DNA of 64,000 nucleotides from Rhizobium sp. BK602 (GTDB taxonomy: Bacteria > Pseudomonadota > Alphaproteobacteria > Rhizobiales > Rhizobiaceae). A model generated the notes under the pieces. The model ran no database searches. It was not told where the DNA came from and was given only the letters and a program-made list of their open reading frames with translations. Below, piece by piece: positions 26,370-36,455 of this stretch; the stretch's first letter is position 1, and each line of letters opens with the position of its first letter. The translations under genes were made by a program, and so were the position numbers. The DNA lies in contig NZ_JACIBC010000004.1 of assembly GCF_014195095.1 (NCBI RefSeq), forward strand, positions 310,001-374,000, in the 5' to 3' direction.

Positions 26370-26414
26370 CTCGCGCTCCAATGATGTAGTCGGAATTGCG
26401 GAGTTAATGTCCTG

Positions 26415-27476
26415 TTGAACATTCGCGACATTACAAATCCACTTGATGAAATTGCGCCATGCGGAGAAAACATGCGCGGCAATACTTCATTACGTGAAAT
26501 ATACTATAGAATAAAAGACGCAAGAAACCAGGCTCGGACTGCTGAGCGAGGTATTTCACCTGGTGAGAATATTAGTCTTTCACCAGCTTGGACAGAAGTT
26601 AGCAATCTTGGATTGCAGATCGTTTCTTCAAAAAGTAAGGATCTCGAAGTATTGTCGTGGCTCGCCGAAGCAGAGTTGCGGTTGCATGGCTTCGAAGGAC
26701 TGCGTAATATCTATCGCGCTATAACGTCGCTTTTGGACAAGTATTGGGAGCAACTTCATTCGGTCGGCGATGATGATCCGGAAGAGCGATTTGCACCTTT
26801 AGCGGGTCTCAACGGCATTGGCGGCGAGGGCACGATCATCCAGGCCATCCGGCTGACCCCGCTCGTTCCCGGCGCGAAATTTGCCCAGTATTCGCTCTGG
26901 GATTTCCAGCTTTCGCAGCGACCGAACGAGACGAAGCGGCGCGATGAACTCAACCAGGCCGTCACGGAAGCCGGCGTCGCGGCGATGCGGGCGCATCTCG
27001 ATGCGCTGAACGATTGCATCGCCGCCTTCGACGGCCTTGTGGCGCTGCTCGGCGAGCGGTGCGGGAGCGAGGCGCCGCCAAGCTCCAACACGCACAACGT
27101 ACTCGCGGAAGCGGCATCGGCGATCCGGGCGCTCGCCGGCATAGACCCGGAAGCGGACGCGGTGGCAGCCAGCGAAGCCAGGCTTCAGGCCGCCAATGCG
27201 AATGCGGCAACGGACAAGCCCGCGATGGAACGCAAGCCGCCGAATGCCGATGCCATCGGATCGCGGGAAGAGGCCTTCGAGCTTCTGAGCGCCGTCGCCC
27301 GCTATTTCCGCCGAACCGAGCCGCACTCGCCGATCTCGCTGGCGATCGAGACCCTGGTCCGGCGCGGACGCATGGATTTTTCCGAACTTCTGGCCGAGCT
27401 CCTGCCCGAACAGCAGGTCCGAAACGCCGTTCTGACCGCCGCCGGCATCCAACCGAAATCGAACAAGGGCGGATAA
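26415..27476 (+). CDS. tssA: T6SS cap/baseplate-priming protein TssA (ImpA)
   Basis: 353 aa. TssA coordinates tube and sheath growth. The ImpA-N domain motif is present at the start (LDEIAPCGENMRGNTSLREI), so the TTG at 26415 is preferred over the ATG at 26472, which would cut it off. The C-terminal domain (about 250-345) has SREEAFELLSAVARYFRRTE and PHSPISLAIETLVRRG, typical of the family. The first 130 codons are markedly AT-rich, and GC-rich codon use returns near 26,800. It opens the plus-strand imp operon. Confidence 0.9.
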   Translation: MNIRDITNPLDEIAPCGENMRGNTSLREIYYRIKDARNQARTAERGISPGENISLSPAWTEVSNLGLQIVSSKSKDLEVLSWLAEAELRLHGFEGLRNIYRAITSLLDKYWEQLHSVGDDDPEERFAPLAGLNGIGGEGTIIQAIRLTPLVPGAKFAQYSLWDFQLSQRPNETKRRDELNQAVTEAGVAAMRAHLDALNDCIAAFDGLVALLGERCGSEAPPSSNTHNVLAEAASAIRALAGIDPEADAVAASEARLQAANANAATDKPAMERKPPNADAIGSREEAFELLSAVARYFRRTEPHSPISLAIETLVRRGRMDFSELLAELLPEQQVRNAVLTAAGIQPKSNKGG

Positions 27477-27576
27477 AACACACGCATAGCAGAATTTTTT
27501 GCAACCTGGTCTTGTCGAATCCGGAGTTGCGACAATCTTTACGGAATTTGCCTCTGGCATTAAAGGGAGAAGTTGT

Positions 27577-28089
27577 ATGGCAAGTGTTCATGAGAAGCTG
27601 GAGCGGGTGCGCAAGCCACGCGTCCACATCAAGTACGAGGTCGAGACCGAAGGCGCGATGGTCGTCAAGGAACTGCCCTTCGTCGTCGGCGTTCTCGGCG
27701 ACTTCTCCGGCGACCCGACCCAGCCACTCAAGCCTTTCGGCGAACGCAAGTTCGTGCAGATCGACCGCGACAACTTCGACGATGTCATGCGCCGCATGAC
27801 ACCGGGCCTCAACCTCACGGTCGAAAACACGATAGAGGGCAACGGCTCACAGATCCCGGTCTCGCTGAAGTTCGAAAGCATGAAGGATTTCGAGCCGGGG
27901 TCGATCGTCAACCAGGTGCCGGCACTGAAGGCCCTCCTCGACGCCCGCAACGAGTTGCGCGACCTGATGAGCAAGGCCGACCGCTCGGAGGAGCTTGAAC
28001 GCCTGCTCGAGGACATCCTGCAGAACAAGGGCGACCTGTCCAAGCTGGCCTCCGAACTGAGCGCCCTGCAGAAACCGTCCACGAACTGA
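27577..28089 (+). CDS. tssB: T6SS sheath small subunit TssB (ImpB)
   Basis: 170 aa from the ATG at 27577, with AAAGGGAGAAG upstream. TssB pairs with TssC to build the contractile sheath. Family features are the start with [20 protein letters not shown], the [15 protein letters not shown] motif near residue 35, and the C-terminal helix ([20 protein letters not shown]) that binds TssC and ends in the usual ALQ tail. It lies 100 bp after tssA and 109 bp before tssC. Confidence 0.97.
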   Translation: MASVHEKLERVRKPRVHIKYEVETEGAMVVKELPFVVGVLGDFSGDPTQPLKPFGERKFVQIDRDNFDDVMRRMTPGLNLTVENTIEGNGSQIPVSLKFESMKDFEPGSIVNQVPALKALLDARNELRDLMSKADRSEELERLLEDILQNKGDLSKLASELSALQKPSTN

Positions 28090-28198
28090 TGGCCGCCGGC
28101 GATCCCTCAAGCGAGACCGCCCCACACCTGTTTCAAGCAGCGGAGCCGGCCGGATCGATATCCCTTCCGATACGCTGCCTTCTTGTAAGGATTGAACG

Positions 28199-29677
28199 AT
28201 GAGCGCCGAAACTCAATTGAAGGCCCCCGAGGCCGAATTCGCGCCTGCAGAAAACCTCCTCTCCCAGGTCGTGGCCGCAACGCGCCAGACCGAGCCGGAC
28301 CGTGCCCAGGATCTGCTGAGGACGCTGACCGACCAGGCCCTCAAGGGCACCGTCACCTATGACCGCAACCTGACGGTGACGCTGAACAACGCCATTGCCG
28401 AGCTCGACAAGACGATCTCCCGTCAGCTCGCCGCCATCATGCAATCGCCCGAATTCACCAAGCTCGAAGGCACCTGGCGCGGGCTGAACTATCTCGTCAA
28501 GAACAGCGAGACCAGCGTCAACCTGAAGATCCGCGTGCTGAACGCCTCCAAGCGCGACGTCTCGAAGGACCTGGCGAAAGCGGTGGAATTCGACCAGTCG
28601 CGCCTGTTCAAATCCATCTACGAAGACGAATTCGGCACGCCCGGCGGCGAGCCGATGGGCGCCCTGATCGGCGACTACGAATTCGACAATTCCTTCGAGG
28701 ACGTCCAGACGCTGCAGGGCATCTCCTCCATCGCGGCGGCCGCCTTCGCGCCCTTCATCTCCGCCGCGAGCCCGCGCATGTTCGGCTTCGACGATTATCG
28801 CGAGCTGGCCCGCCCGCGCGATCTCGAGAAGATCTTCGAAACGGTCGAATACGCCAAGTGGCGCTCCCTGCGCGACAGCGACGACTCTCGTTTCGTCACG
28901 CTTGCCCTGCCGCGCGTGCTGGCGCGCATGCCCTATGGTCCGAAGACGAACACGATCGATGAATTCGGCTTCGACGAGACGCTGGGATCGAAGACCGGCG
29001 AACTCGATCACGACGCCTATTGCTGGATGAACGCCTCCTACGTGATGGGTACACGCCTGACCGAGGCCTTTGCCCGCAGCGGCTGGTGCACCGCCATCCG
29101 CGGCGCCGAAAACGGCGGCAAGGTCGAGAACCTGCCGATGCATATCTTCTCCAGCGACGACGGCGACCTCGATCTGAAATGCCCGACGGAAGTCGGCATT
29201 ACCGACCGGCGCGACGCCGAACTGGGCAAGCTCGGCTTCCTGCCGCTCTGCCACTACAAGAACACCGACTATGCCGTGTTCTTCGGCGCGCAGACGGCGC
29301 ATAAGCCGAAGGTCTACGACAAGCCGGAAGCGACGGCCAATGCCGCCGTCTCCGCGCGCCTGCCCTACATGATGGCGACCTCGCGCTTCGCCCATTACCT
29401 GAAGGTCATGGGCCGCGACAAGATCGGTTCCTTCATGGAGGCGGAAGACTGCGAAAACTGGCTGAACCGCTGGATTTCCAACTATGTCAACGCCAATGAC
29501 GACGCCGGCGAGGAATCGCGCGCCAAGTATCCGCTGCGCGATGCCAAGGTCACGGTGCAGGAAGTTCCGGGCAAGCCCGGCTCCTACAATGCCGTCGCCT
29601 GGATGCGCCCCTGGCTTCAGATGGAAGAACTGACCACCTCGCTGCGCATGGTCGCCCGCATTCCGTCCAAGAACTAA
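28199..29677 (+). CDS. tssC: T6SS sheath large subunit TssC (ImpC)
   Basis: 492 aa, normal for TssC. Motifs: [12 protein letters not shown] near residue 90, [33 protein letters not shown], and near the C-terminus [19 protein letters not shown] and [20 protein letters not shown], which end the sheath fold. An N-terminal extension of about 60 residues before the core carries the ClpV-recognised helix in the family. This is the member that corresponds to the essential TssC41 of Agrobacterium by position and length. The ATG at 28199 directly follows GAACG; the ribosome site AAGGATTG lies slightly upstream. Confidence 0.97.
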   Translation: MSAETQLKAPEAEFAPAENLLSQVVAATRQTEPDRAQDLLRTLTDQALKGTVTYDRNLTVTLNNAIAELDKTISRQLAAIMQSPEFTKLEGTWRGLNYLVKNSETSVNLKIRVLNASKRDVSKDLAKAVEFDQSRLFKSIYEDEFGTPGGEPMGALIGDYEFDNSFEDVQTLQGISSIAAAAFAPFISAASPRMFGFDDYRELARPRDLEKIFETVEYAKWRSLRDSDDSRFVTLALPRVLARMPYGPKTNTIDEFGFDETLGSKTGELDHDAYCWMNASYVMGTRLTEAFARSGWCTAIRGAENGGKVENLPMHIFSSDDGDLDLKCPTEVGITDRRDAELGKLGFLPLCHYKNTDYAVFFGAQTAHKPKVYDKPEATANAAVSARLPYMMATSRFAHYLKVMGRDKIGSFMEAEDCENWLNRWISNYVNANDDAGEESRAKYPLRDAKVTVQEVPGKPGSYNAVAWMRPWLQMEELTTSLRMVARIPSKN

Positions 29678-29743
29678 GCGGCTGTCCGCGCGGTGCCTGC
29701 CGCCGCGCGGCTTCCTCTTGCAGGCAACAGGATCGGAACGGCG

Positions 29744-31129
29744 ATGGAAGCCAGCACCGCGTGGCCACGTCATATGGATCGTTTGATCGCAATGATCGAC
29801 GATGCGCTCAACCGGCAGGTCAACGCCATCCTCCACCATCCCGAATTCCAGGCGATGGAGGCGAGATGGCGGGGGCTGGCGCTGCTGGTCAATCAGGCCG
29901 AACGCGCCGACGACGTGAAGATCAAGATATTGAGCATCGGCTGGAAACAGCTGTCGCGCAATTTCGAGCGCACGACCGATTTCGACCAGAGCCACTTGTT
30001 CGAGCTCGTCTACAGCCGCGAATTCGGCATGCCGGGCGGCGAGCCCTTCGGCCTTCTGATCGGCGACTATGAATTCTCGCCCGAGGACCCCGCGGATGGC
30101 GATGCGATCGGCGCGCTGACGCAGATCGGCATGGCCGCCGCCGCCGCCTTCTGCCCCTTCGTCGCCGGGGCCTCGCCGCAGGCGATCGGACTTCAGCATT
30201 TCAACGAGCTGAACCGCGTCCATGATTTTTCCTGGCTCGCCAACGATCCCCGGCGCATCCGCTGGAACGGATTGCGCGCCCGCGACGATTCCCGCTTCCT
30301 CGGGCTGGTCGCGCCGCGCATCCTGATGCGATCGCCTTACGAGCCATTCGCCCGCCGCCGCGACGATCATTTCCCCTTCCGGGAGAGCATCGCAGCCGAT
30401 GGCAGCACGCTGCTCTGGGGCAACGGCGCCTTCGCCTTCGCCCTGATCGTCATCCGCAATTTCATCGAATCCGGCTGGTTTGCCGATATTCGCGGCGTCA
30501 GCCAGGACGCGGTGGATGGCGGCCTGCTGAGCACCGACGAGCTCGCGCCCTATGAGCTGGGGATCGAGAGCCATGGTCTTTCCGCGCAGGCGCCGGTGGA
30601 AATCCGCCTCACCAATACCCAGGAGCAGCAATTCTGCGAACTCGGCCTGGTGCCGATCGCCACCACCTATCTTTCTTCCTCGGTGATCTTCAATTCCAAT
30701 CAGTCGCTGCATGCGCCGCCGCATTATTCCAGCGAGCAGGCGCGGCAGAACGCCCGCATCGCCGCCATGCTGCAATATGTGCTGTGCGCTTCACGCTTCT
30801 CGCACTATCTGAAGGTCATCATGCGCGACGAGATCGGCCGCCTGTCGGACGCCGACGCGATCGAGCGCAAGCTCAACGATTGGCTCACCCGCTATACGCT
30901 CGGCAATGACGATGCCGACCTCGCGCTGCGCACCCGCTTTCCGCTGCGCTCCGCCGGCATCACGGTCAGCGAAATCCCCGGCAAGCCCGGAATATTCTCC
31001 TGTACCGTCCGGCTGCAGCCGCATTTCCAGCTCGACGACGTCTCGACGAGCTTTCACCTCATCGCCGAGACCGCGACCGTGGCGAATGCGCCCTCGCGCA
31101 CGGCCCTGCCGCAAAGGATGTCCGCATGA
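29744..31129 (+). CDS. Second TssC-like sheath protein (ImpD)
   Basis: 461 aa from the ATG at 29744 (a GTG at 29693 is also possible). It shares the sheath core with the preceding gene: MEARWRGLALLV, FDQSHLFELVYSREFGMPGG, FVAGASPQAIGL, SRFSHYLKVIMRDEIGRL and the QLDDVSTSFHLIAE end. It is shorter at the N-terminus, so the N-terminal part that contacts ClpV/TssB in normal TssC is reduced. In Agrobacterium the equivalent (TssC40) is a second copy next to the main sheath gene. It may cap or regulate the sheath. It overlaps tagJ by 4 bp. Confidence 0.92.
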   Translation: MEASTAWPRHMDRLIAMIDDALNRQVNAILHHPEFQAMEARWRGLALLVNQAERADDVKIKILSIGWKQLSRNFERTTDFDQSHLFELVYSREFGMPGGEPFGLLIGDYEFSPEDPADGDAIGALTQIGMAAAAAFCPFVAGASPQAIGLQHFNELNRVHDFSWLANDPRRIRWNGLRARDDSRFLGLVAPRILMRSPYEPFARRRDDHFPFRESIAADGSTLLWGNGAFAFALIVIRNFIESGWFADIRGVSQDAVDGGLLSTDELAPYELGIESHGLSAQAPVEIRLTNTQEQQFCELGLVPIATTYLSSSVIFNSNQSLHAPPHYSSEQARQNARIAAMLQYVLCASRFSHYLKVIMRDEIGRLSDADAIERKLNDWLTRYTLGNDDADLALRTRFPLRSAGITVSEIPGKPGIFSCTVRLQPHFQLDDVSTSFHLIAETATVANAPSRTALPQRMSA

Positions 31130-31956
31130 CCCTGTCCGCCCGGATTGCCGAAGCCCTCGGCCAAAACGCGATCGAAGATGCGATCGAGCTGGTAAAATCG
31201 CATCTGAAGACCGCACCGTCGGACAGGCAGGCCCGCAATCTCTATATCGACCTGCTGGTGCTGGTCGGCGATTACGAGCGCGCCGATGCGCAATGCAATC
31301 TCGCCAGCACCTTCGCACCCGACGACGTGATGGGTTTTGCCATGCTGCGCAACCAGCTGAGAGCGATGGCGGCCCGCGCGGCATGGTTTACCGACGCGGC
31401 GACGCCCGATTTTCCGCAAGGGCCGAGCGATCTCGACAAGGCGGCGTTGAAACTCGGCATCGCCCATCGGCAGGGATCGGCGCAGGACACAAAGGCCGCG
31501 CTCGAAGCGCTTGAGGAAGTGCGCGGCGAGCGGCCGATGATCTGGAACGGCAAGCCGGTTTCCGACTTCCGGGATCTGGACGACCGTATTCCGCATGCGC
31601 TGGAAGTCATCATGAGCGGCGGCGGTTATCTCTGGGTGGATTTCGCCAAGATCGCCTCCGTAGACATCGAACCGATCGCGCGGCCGCGCGACCTGGCATT
31701 CCGGCGAGCCGAGTTGCAGCTGGTCGACGGCGCCAGCGCGCCGGTCCTGCTTCCGGCGATCTATCACGGAACGCCGGCGGAGGGAAAACTCCTGCTTGGC
31801 CGAGAGACGGACTGGGTCGACGAAGCCTCCGGCATCACCATCGGCCGCGGCCAGAAATGCTTCCTTGCCGGCGACGAGCTGGTGTCGTTCCACGATGCCG
31901 TCAAGCTCGAAGCGAACGGACGGACGGAGGAGACGAGGCGCTCTGCTCATGGCTGA
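31126..31956 (+). CDS. tagJ: T6SS accessory protein TagJ (ImpE)
   Basis: 276 aa. TagJ/ImpE binds TssB/ClpV in some systems and modulates sheath disassembly. An N-terminal TPR-like helical part (residues 1-120, with QARNLYIDLLVLVGDYERAD) leads into the ImpE domain with IWNGKPVSDFRDLDDRI, GGGYLWVDFAKI and RPRDLAFRRAELQL, then LLPAIYHGT. The start is coupled to the upstream gene (ATGA at 31126). The stop overlaps tssE by 8 bp. Confidence 0.93.
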   Translation: MTLSARIAEALGQNAIEDAIELVKSHLKTAPSDRQARNLYIDLLVLVGDYERADAQCNLASTFAPDDVMGFAMLRNQLRAMAARAAWFTDAATPDFPQGPSDLDKAALKLGIAHRQGSAQDTKAALEALEEVRGERPMIWNGKPVSDFRDLDDRIPHALEVIMSGGGYLWVDFAKIASVDIEPIARPRDLAFRRAELQLVDGASAPVLLPAIYHGTPAEGKLLLGRETDWVDEASGITIGRGQKCFLAGDELVSFHDAVKLEANGRTEETRRSAHG

Positions 31957-32458
31957 TCCACTGGAACGCTACCGGCCGCGGGAACGGGTCCTTGCCCGAT
32001 CGATCCTCGATCGGCTGCTGGATACCAATCCGGACCTGCCGCAGGACCCACCGGCATCGACGGCCGAGCAGATCCGCGAATTGCGGGAGGGAATCCGCCG
32101 CGATCTCGAAGCGCTCCTGAACACCCGCCGCCGCCCGACCGCGCCGCCCGCCCTCTATGAAGAACTCGGCGACGCACTCGTCTCCTATGGCGTTGACGGC
32201 ATGGTCTCGGCGAACCTGGTCACGGATGAAGCCAAGCTGCGCCTCGCCCGCATCATCGAACGCCGCATCTCGCTGTTCGAGACGCGTCTCTCCGAGGTAC
32301 GCGTGACGATCCTGAAAAGCCGCACCAATGGCGAGCGGGCGCTGCGCATGCGCATCCAGGCCGCCTTCCGGGTGCATGAAGGCATGCCGCCGATCAGCTT
32401 CGAATCCACCATCGATCCATCGACCCAGCGCTTCCTGGTGGAGGCGGCCAATGGCTGA
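31949..32458 (+). CDS. tssE: T6SS baseplate protein TssE (ImpF), gp25-like
   Basis: 169 aa from the ATG at 31949. TssE is the gp25 lysozyme-like baseplate wedge part that starts sheath polymerisation. Visible family features: the SILDRLLDTNPDLPQDP start, IRRDLEALLNTRR near residue 50, SYGVDGMVSANL, and EPRL-like positions around RLSEVRVTIL. Starts and stops overlap both neighbours by 8 bp, showing tight coupling. Confidence 0.94.
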   Translation: MADPLERYRPRERVLARSILDRLLDTNPDLPQDPPASTAEQIRELREGIRRDLEALLNTRRRPTAPPALYEELGDALVSYGVDGMVSANLVTDEAKLRLARIIERRISLFETRLSEVRVTILKSRTNGERALRMRIQAAFRVHEGMPPISFESTIDPSTQRFLVEAANG

Positions 32459-34232
32459 CGGCTTCCTGCAGCGCTACAACGACGAGCTTTCCGCCATAAG
32501 GCGGCGGGCGGCGCGGTTTGCCGACGCCTTCCCGAAGATCGCCGGGCGTCTGCGCATGACGGGAGAGATCGCCGACGACCCGCATGTGGAGCGGCTGATC
32601 CAGAGCTTCGCCTATTCCGCCGCCCGCGTGCGGCAGAAACTGGACGACGAGTTCCCCGAGCTGACGGACGGGTTGCTGGAGACGCTCTATCCGCATTATC
32701 TGGCGCCCCTGCCCTCCATGAGCATCGTCCGCTTCGCGCCGAGCACTACGCTTGCCTCCGTTCAGACCGTGCCGCGCCATACGGAAATTTTCGCCGAGCC
32801 GATCGGCGGCGAGGCCTGCCGTTTCCGCACCACGCAGGATACCGACATCCTGCCGGTCGAGATCGTTTCGGCCTCGCTCTTCGGCCACCCGATCAGCGCG
32901 CCGCCGTCCCGCCATACCGGCGCCGCCGGCTGCCTGCGCCTGACACTGCGCTCGCGCGACCCCAACAAATCGCTTGCCGATGTCGGGCTGAAGCGGCTCC
33001 GGCTGCATATCCCCTCGGCCTGGCAGCGGGCCGTCGCCATCCACGAGCTGCTTGCCAATCACACGCTCGGGATCGCGCTGGCGCATCATGCCGACGACCG
33101 TAACCCGATCGCCCTGCCGGCCCGGAATCTTCGGCCGGTCGGCCTGGAGCCGGAGCAGTCGATGCTGCCCTATCCCTCCTCGAGCTTCATCGGCTACCGG
33201 CTGCTCACCGAATTCTTCGCGCTGCCGCAGAAATTTCTGTTCATCGACATCGATGGGCTCGATGTCTGGCGCGACGAAAAGCTGGAGATCTTCATCTATC
33301 TCAGCGAGACGGACGCCAAGCTCGAACGGAGCGTGACGGCGCGCGATTTCGTGCTCAACGCCACACCGATCATCAATCTCTTCCGCCAGACCTGCGAACC
33401 CCTGGCGCTCGACGGCACGCGCACCGAATACCGGCTGCTGCCCGACGCCCGGCGCCAGAAGACCCGCGAAATCTATGCCATAGAACGCGTCTCGGTCACC
33501 GGCCGTGGCGGCGAGGAGGAGCTTTGCCCGCCCTTCTTCGGCCGCAGCCAGAAAGGTGGAGCGGCATCGCTCTTCTGGCAGTGCAGCCGCCGCTTCGATG
33601 CCGACGACCGCACCTCGGACATGGACATCGCCTTCGTCGACCGGGGACGGCAGGCGGCCGGGCCGCTCGACAGGATCGCCAGCATCGACACGCTCTGCCT
33701 CAACCGCGACCTGCCGGAGCAGCTGCCCTTCGGCGGCGGCCATCCCCACCTGCAGCTTGCCTCCGGCAACGAGGCGGTCGGGGCCGTCGAGGCGCTCATT
33801 CCGCCGACGCCCTCGGTGCGCATGAACGAGCAGCAGGAGCGCAACTGGCGCCTGATGTCCCATCTGCTGCTCAATCATCTCTCGCTCTTCGACAATGGCG
33901 GCGCGGCTCTCAAGGACATCCTCTCGCTCTATGCCTTCCGCGACAGCCGCGAGACCAAACAACTGGTCGACGCGCTGATCCGCGTCGAGGCCCACAGCTC
34001 GACGGCCCGGCTCGGCAGCGGCGGCATGGTGCCGGGCACCGATATTCTGCTGGAATTCGATCCGGCCGCAATCGACAGGGCATCAGCCTATCTGTTCGGC
34101 AGCGTGCTCGACCGGTTCTTCGGCCTTTACACCTCCATCAACAGCTTCACCCGCCTCTCCATCTCGATGAAGGGGCAATCGAAACCGATCGCGGTCTGGC
34201 CGGCGCGCGCCGCCGAGCGCCAGCTTCTGTAG
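32451..34232 (+). CDS. tssF: T6SS baseplate protein TssF (ImpG)
   Basis: 593 aa from the ATG at 32451, which overlaps tssE. TssF forms the baseplate wedge with TssG and TssK. Typical motifs: FLQRYNDELSAIRRRAARFA, DDPHVERLIQSFAYSAARVR, LTDGLLETLYPHYLAPLPSM, and later INLFRQTCEPLALDGTRTEY and the RMNEQQERNWRLMSHLLLNH segment. Length is normal. tssG follows after 17 bp. Confidence 0.96.
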   Translation: MADGFLQRYNDELSAIRRRAARFADAFPKIAGRLRMTGEIADDPHVERLIQSFAYSAARVRQKLDDEFPELTDGLLETLYPHYLAPLPSMSIVRFAPSTTLASVQTVPRHTEIFAEPIGGEACRFRTTQDTDILPVEIVSASLFGHPISAPPSRHTGAAGCLRLTLRSRDPNKSLADVGLKRLRLHIPSAWQRAVAIHELLANHTLGIALAHHADDRNPIALPARNLRPVGLEPEQSMLPYPSSSFIGYRLLTEFFALPQKFLFIDIDGLDVWRDEKLEIFIYLSETDAKLERSVTARDFVLNATPIINLFRQTCEPLALDGTRTEYRLLPDARRQKTREIYAIERVSVTGRGGEEELCPPFFGRSQKGGAASLFWQCSRRFDADDRTSDMDIAFVDRGRQAAGPLDRIASIDTLCLNRDLPEQLPFGGGHPHLQLASGNEAVGAVEALIPPTPSVRMNEQQERNWRLMSHLLLNHLSLFDNGGAALKDILSLYAFRDSRETKQLVDALIRVEAHSSTARLGSGGMVPGTDILLEFDPAAIDRASAYLFGSVLDRFFGLYTSINSFTRLSISMKGQSKPIAVWPARAAERQLL

Positions 34233-34249
34233 GAGGGTAGGACGAACCG

Positions 34250-35254
34250 ATGAGCCTGCCCGCCGAAAACACGAGCGAAACTCTCGTTACCCTGCTCGAA
34301 CGCGACCCCGGCCGCTTCGAGCCGGCGACGGCGTTCCGCGTGGCCCAGTCGGCGTCGGACGATGCCCTTTCCGTGGAAACCCCGGTGGGCGTTTCCCCCG
34401 CCCCGCTGGCGGTGAGCGGCCTTCGGCGCAAGGGCGCATCGGTTGCGGTGCGCAGCGCCATGGCGGCGCTGCTCGGCCCCCTCGGCTCGATGCCGCCAAG
34501 CTACAACGAACTGGTCATGCGCGAAGAACGCAACCGCGCGCGCGGGCTCGCGAAATTCTTCGAGCTCTTCAGCGCGCGGATGACCGAGCTTTTCGTCGAC
34601 GCCTGCGAAAAATACCGCATTGCCCGGCGGCTGCGCTGGAACCGCGAACGCGACGGCAACAGTTTCGTCACCGCGCTGTTTGCAATCGCCGGCTTCGGCA
34701 CCGCCAGGTTGAAGGAACAGGTTGGCGTCGACGACGAGCTGATCCTGCGCTTTTCCGGCTTCTTCGCCAGCCGGACCCGCAATACCGTCAACCTGCGCGC
34801 CATGCTGCGCGAATTCACCGGCCTGCCGGTGGAGATCGAGCTTTTCCGCGGCCGGTGGCTGAGCATTCCGCTTGGCGAGCGCAGCCAGCTGGGTCAGCCG
34901 CAGGGCGTACAGCTCGGCGTCAATGCCGCCGCGGGTGCGGCCATCCACGATTTCAACGGCAGCTTCCGCATCGTCATCGGCCCGCTCGACTATCAGGACT
35001 ACCTGTCGCTTTCCCCCGGCGGCGAGAAGATCGGCGAGATATTCTCCCTTGCCAGGCTCTATGTCGGCCCAGCCCTCGATTTCGACATCCAGGTCGTTCT
35101 GAGGAAGGACCACATTCCCTTCTGCAGGCTCGGCGCCGCCGGCGACCCGCCAAGGCTCGGCTGGAACAGCTGGGCGCGCGTCGCCGTGGCCGAGAGCGAC
35201 AGCGGCGACGCCATCATCGCCGAACCGCGTCCGTCCATGCGGGCCACGGGTTGA
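34250..35254 (+). CDS. tssG: T6SS baseplate protein TssG (ImpH)
   Basis: 334 aa; partner of TssF in the baseplate wedge. Family features: LLERDPGRFEPATAFRVAQ near the start, LLGPLGSMPPSYNELVMREE, FFELFSARMTELFVDACEKY, FSGFFASRTRNTVNLRAMLR and, late, FRIVIGPLDYQDYLSLSPGG. Length and order fit. It is preceded by GTAGGAGGGTAGG at about 34,230-34,242 as ribosome site. Confidence 0.96.
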   Translation: MSLPAENTSETLVTLLERDPGRFEPATAFRVAQSASDDALSVETPVGVSPAPLAVSGLRRKGASVAVRSAMAALLGPLGSMPPSYNELVMREERNRARGLAKFFELFSARMTELFVDACEKYRIARRLRWNRERDGNSFVTALFAIAGFGTARLKEQVGVDDELILRFSGFFASRTRNTVNLRAMLREFTGLPVEIELFRGRWLSIPLGERSQLGQPQGVQLGVNAAAGAAIHDFNGSFRIVIGPLDYQDYLSLSPGGEKIGEIFSLARLYVGPALDFDIQVVLRKDHIPFCRLGAAGDPPRLGWNSWARVAVAESDSGDAIIAEPRPSMRATG

Positions 35255-35264
35255 GGAGGCGGCG

Positions 35265-36455
35265 ATGCGGCTCGAGCTGAGACAGATCGCAGGGATGGAA
35301 GGCGGCGCGAAGTGGTTCTTCGAGCGCGGCCGGCGCACGCTCGGGCGCTCGCCGGATTGCGATTGGCAGCTTTCCGATCCCAACCGTCTCATCTCGAAGA
35401 TCCATTGCGCCATCGAGCGCGACCGCCAGGGCTTCCTTCTGCGCGACCAGAGCGCCAACGGCACGCGGGTGGACGGCGCCATGGTGCTGGAAGGCGAAAC
35501 GAAACGCCTGGCCGACCAATCCCGCATCGAGATCGGCGGCCTTGTCTTGGCCGTGGTCGTCACCGGCGAGGCGGACAGCGAGATCGGCGATCCCGAAACC
35601 GGGCTGAGCCTGAGCGACGAAACGCTGACGATCTCCTCGATCCTCGCCGATGTCGCGCCAGGAGGACGAACTGCAAACGGCATATTGGGCAGCCGCATCG
35701 GCGATGATCTGGCGCCGGGACCCTCGGATTGGGGACGGACGGATGCCGCCGCGAAATCGATCCGCGACGTCGAGATCGGCTGGAGCGGACCGCCCGAGAC
35801 CTCCGGCATCAGCCCAGTGCTTCCCAACGACTGGAACGCCGATTTCGACTATGGCAGCCAGCTGGAACATGGGGCAGCAACGCGCGTCTCCGTGCCGGTC
35901 AGCCGCAGCCGCAACACGGTCGAGGTGGACGGCGGCGCAAAGACCATCGTTGCGGCCAACGACATCGACTTTGCCGACGAGCCACCGGCGGATCATCCGA
36001 CGCCCAAGGCCAGCCATCAACTTGCCGGCAGGCTGGAAGCGCTCATCGACGGGCTGGAGCAGACCCTGGTCGATAGCCTTTCGATCTTCGATGTCGAAAT
36101 ACCCGACGACGACACGGCCCGCCTGTCCGGCGGCGGCGAGGAGCAGCTCGTTGCGCGCTTGAACCTCCTTCTGTCGCGGCAGATGAGCTTCAACGGCGCG
36201 CTCGCGGCACTTCTCAATCAGGCAAGCCAGACGCTGGAACCGCGCATGATCGAAGCGCGCGTCGATGCCGCGTCCCGCAAGCTGCCATGGCCGGGCAATC
36301 GCGGATACTGGCAGGCCTATCGGGCCCAATTCGAAAAAGACGGCAGGAGCCTCTCCATCCGGGACGTGTTCGGCGAGGCGATGCGCGCCTCGCTCGCCCC
36401 CCGGCGGGAGGAGGAGACCGCCGACATGGAAAAGAGGACGAGCAACAACCGATGA
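35265..36455 (+). CDS. T6SS FHA-domain regulator (ImpI/Fha/TagH)
   Basis: 396 aa. The N-terminal FHA domain (about 20-95; RRTLGRSPDCDWQL, then ISKIHCAIERD and DQSANGTRVDG) binds phosphothreonine. The C-terminal part (about 250-370, RLSGGGEEQLVARLNLLLSR and GNRGYWQAYRAQFEKDGRS) matches the T6SS-specific FHA C-terminal domain. It is the likely substrate of the kinase at 44149 and is dephosphorylated by the PppA part of the fusion at 42767, the threonine phosphorylation switch known in Pseudomonas and Agrobacterium. A low-complexity linker joins the two domains. Confidence 0.93.
   Translation: MRLELRQIAGMEGGAKWFFERGRRTLGRSPDCDWQLSDPNRLISKIHCAIERDRQGFLLRDQSANGTRVDGAMVLEGETKRLADQSRIEIGGLVLAVVVTGEADSEIGDPETGLSLSDETLTISSILADVAPGGRTANGILGSRIGDDLAPGPSDWGRTDAAAKSIRDVEIGWSGPPETSGISPVLPNDWNADFDYGSQLEHGAATRVSVPVSRSRNTVEVDGGAKTIVAANDIDFADEPPADHPTPKASHQLAGRLEALIDGLEQTLVDSLSIFDVEIPDDDTARLSGGGEEQLVARLNLLLSRQMSFNGALAALLNQASQTLEPRMIEARVDAASRKLPWPGNRGYWQAYRAQFEKDGRSLSIRDVFGEAMRASLAPRREEETADMEKRTSNNR

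Noticed and set aside
28133..30775. Minus-strand open frame of 880 codons
   Set aside because: It is the antisense shadow of the two TssC-type genes, with no ribosome site and no recognisable domain.
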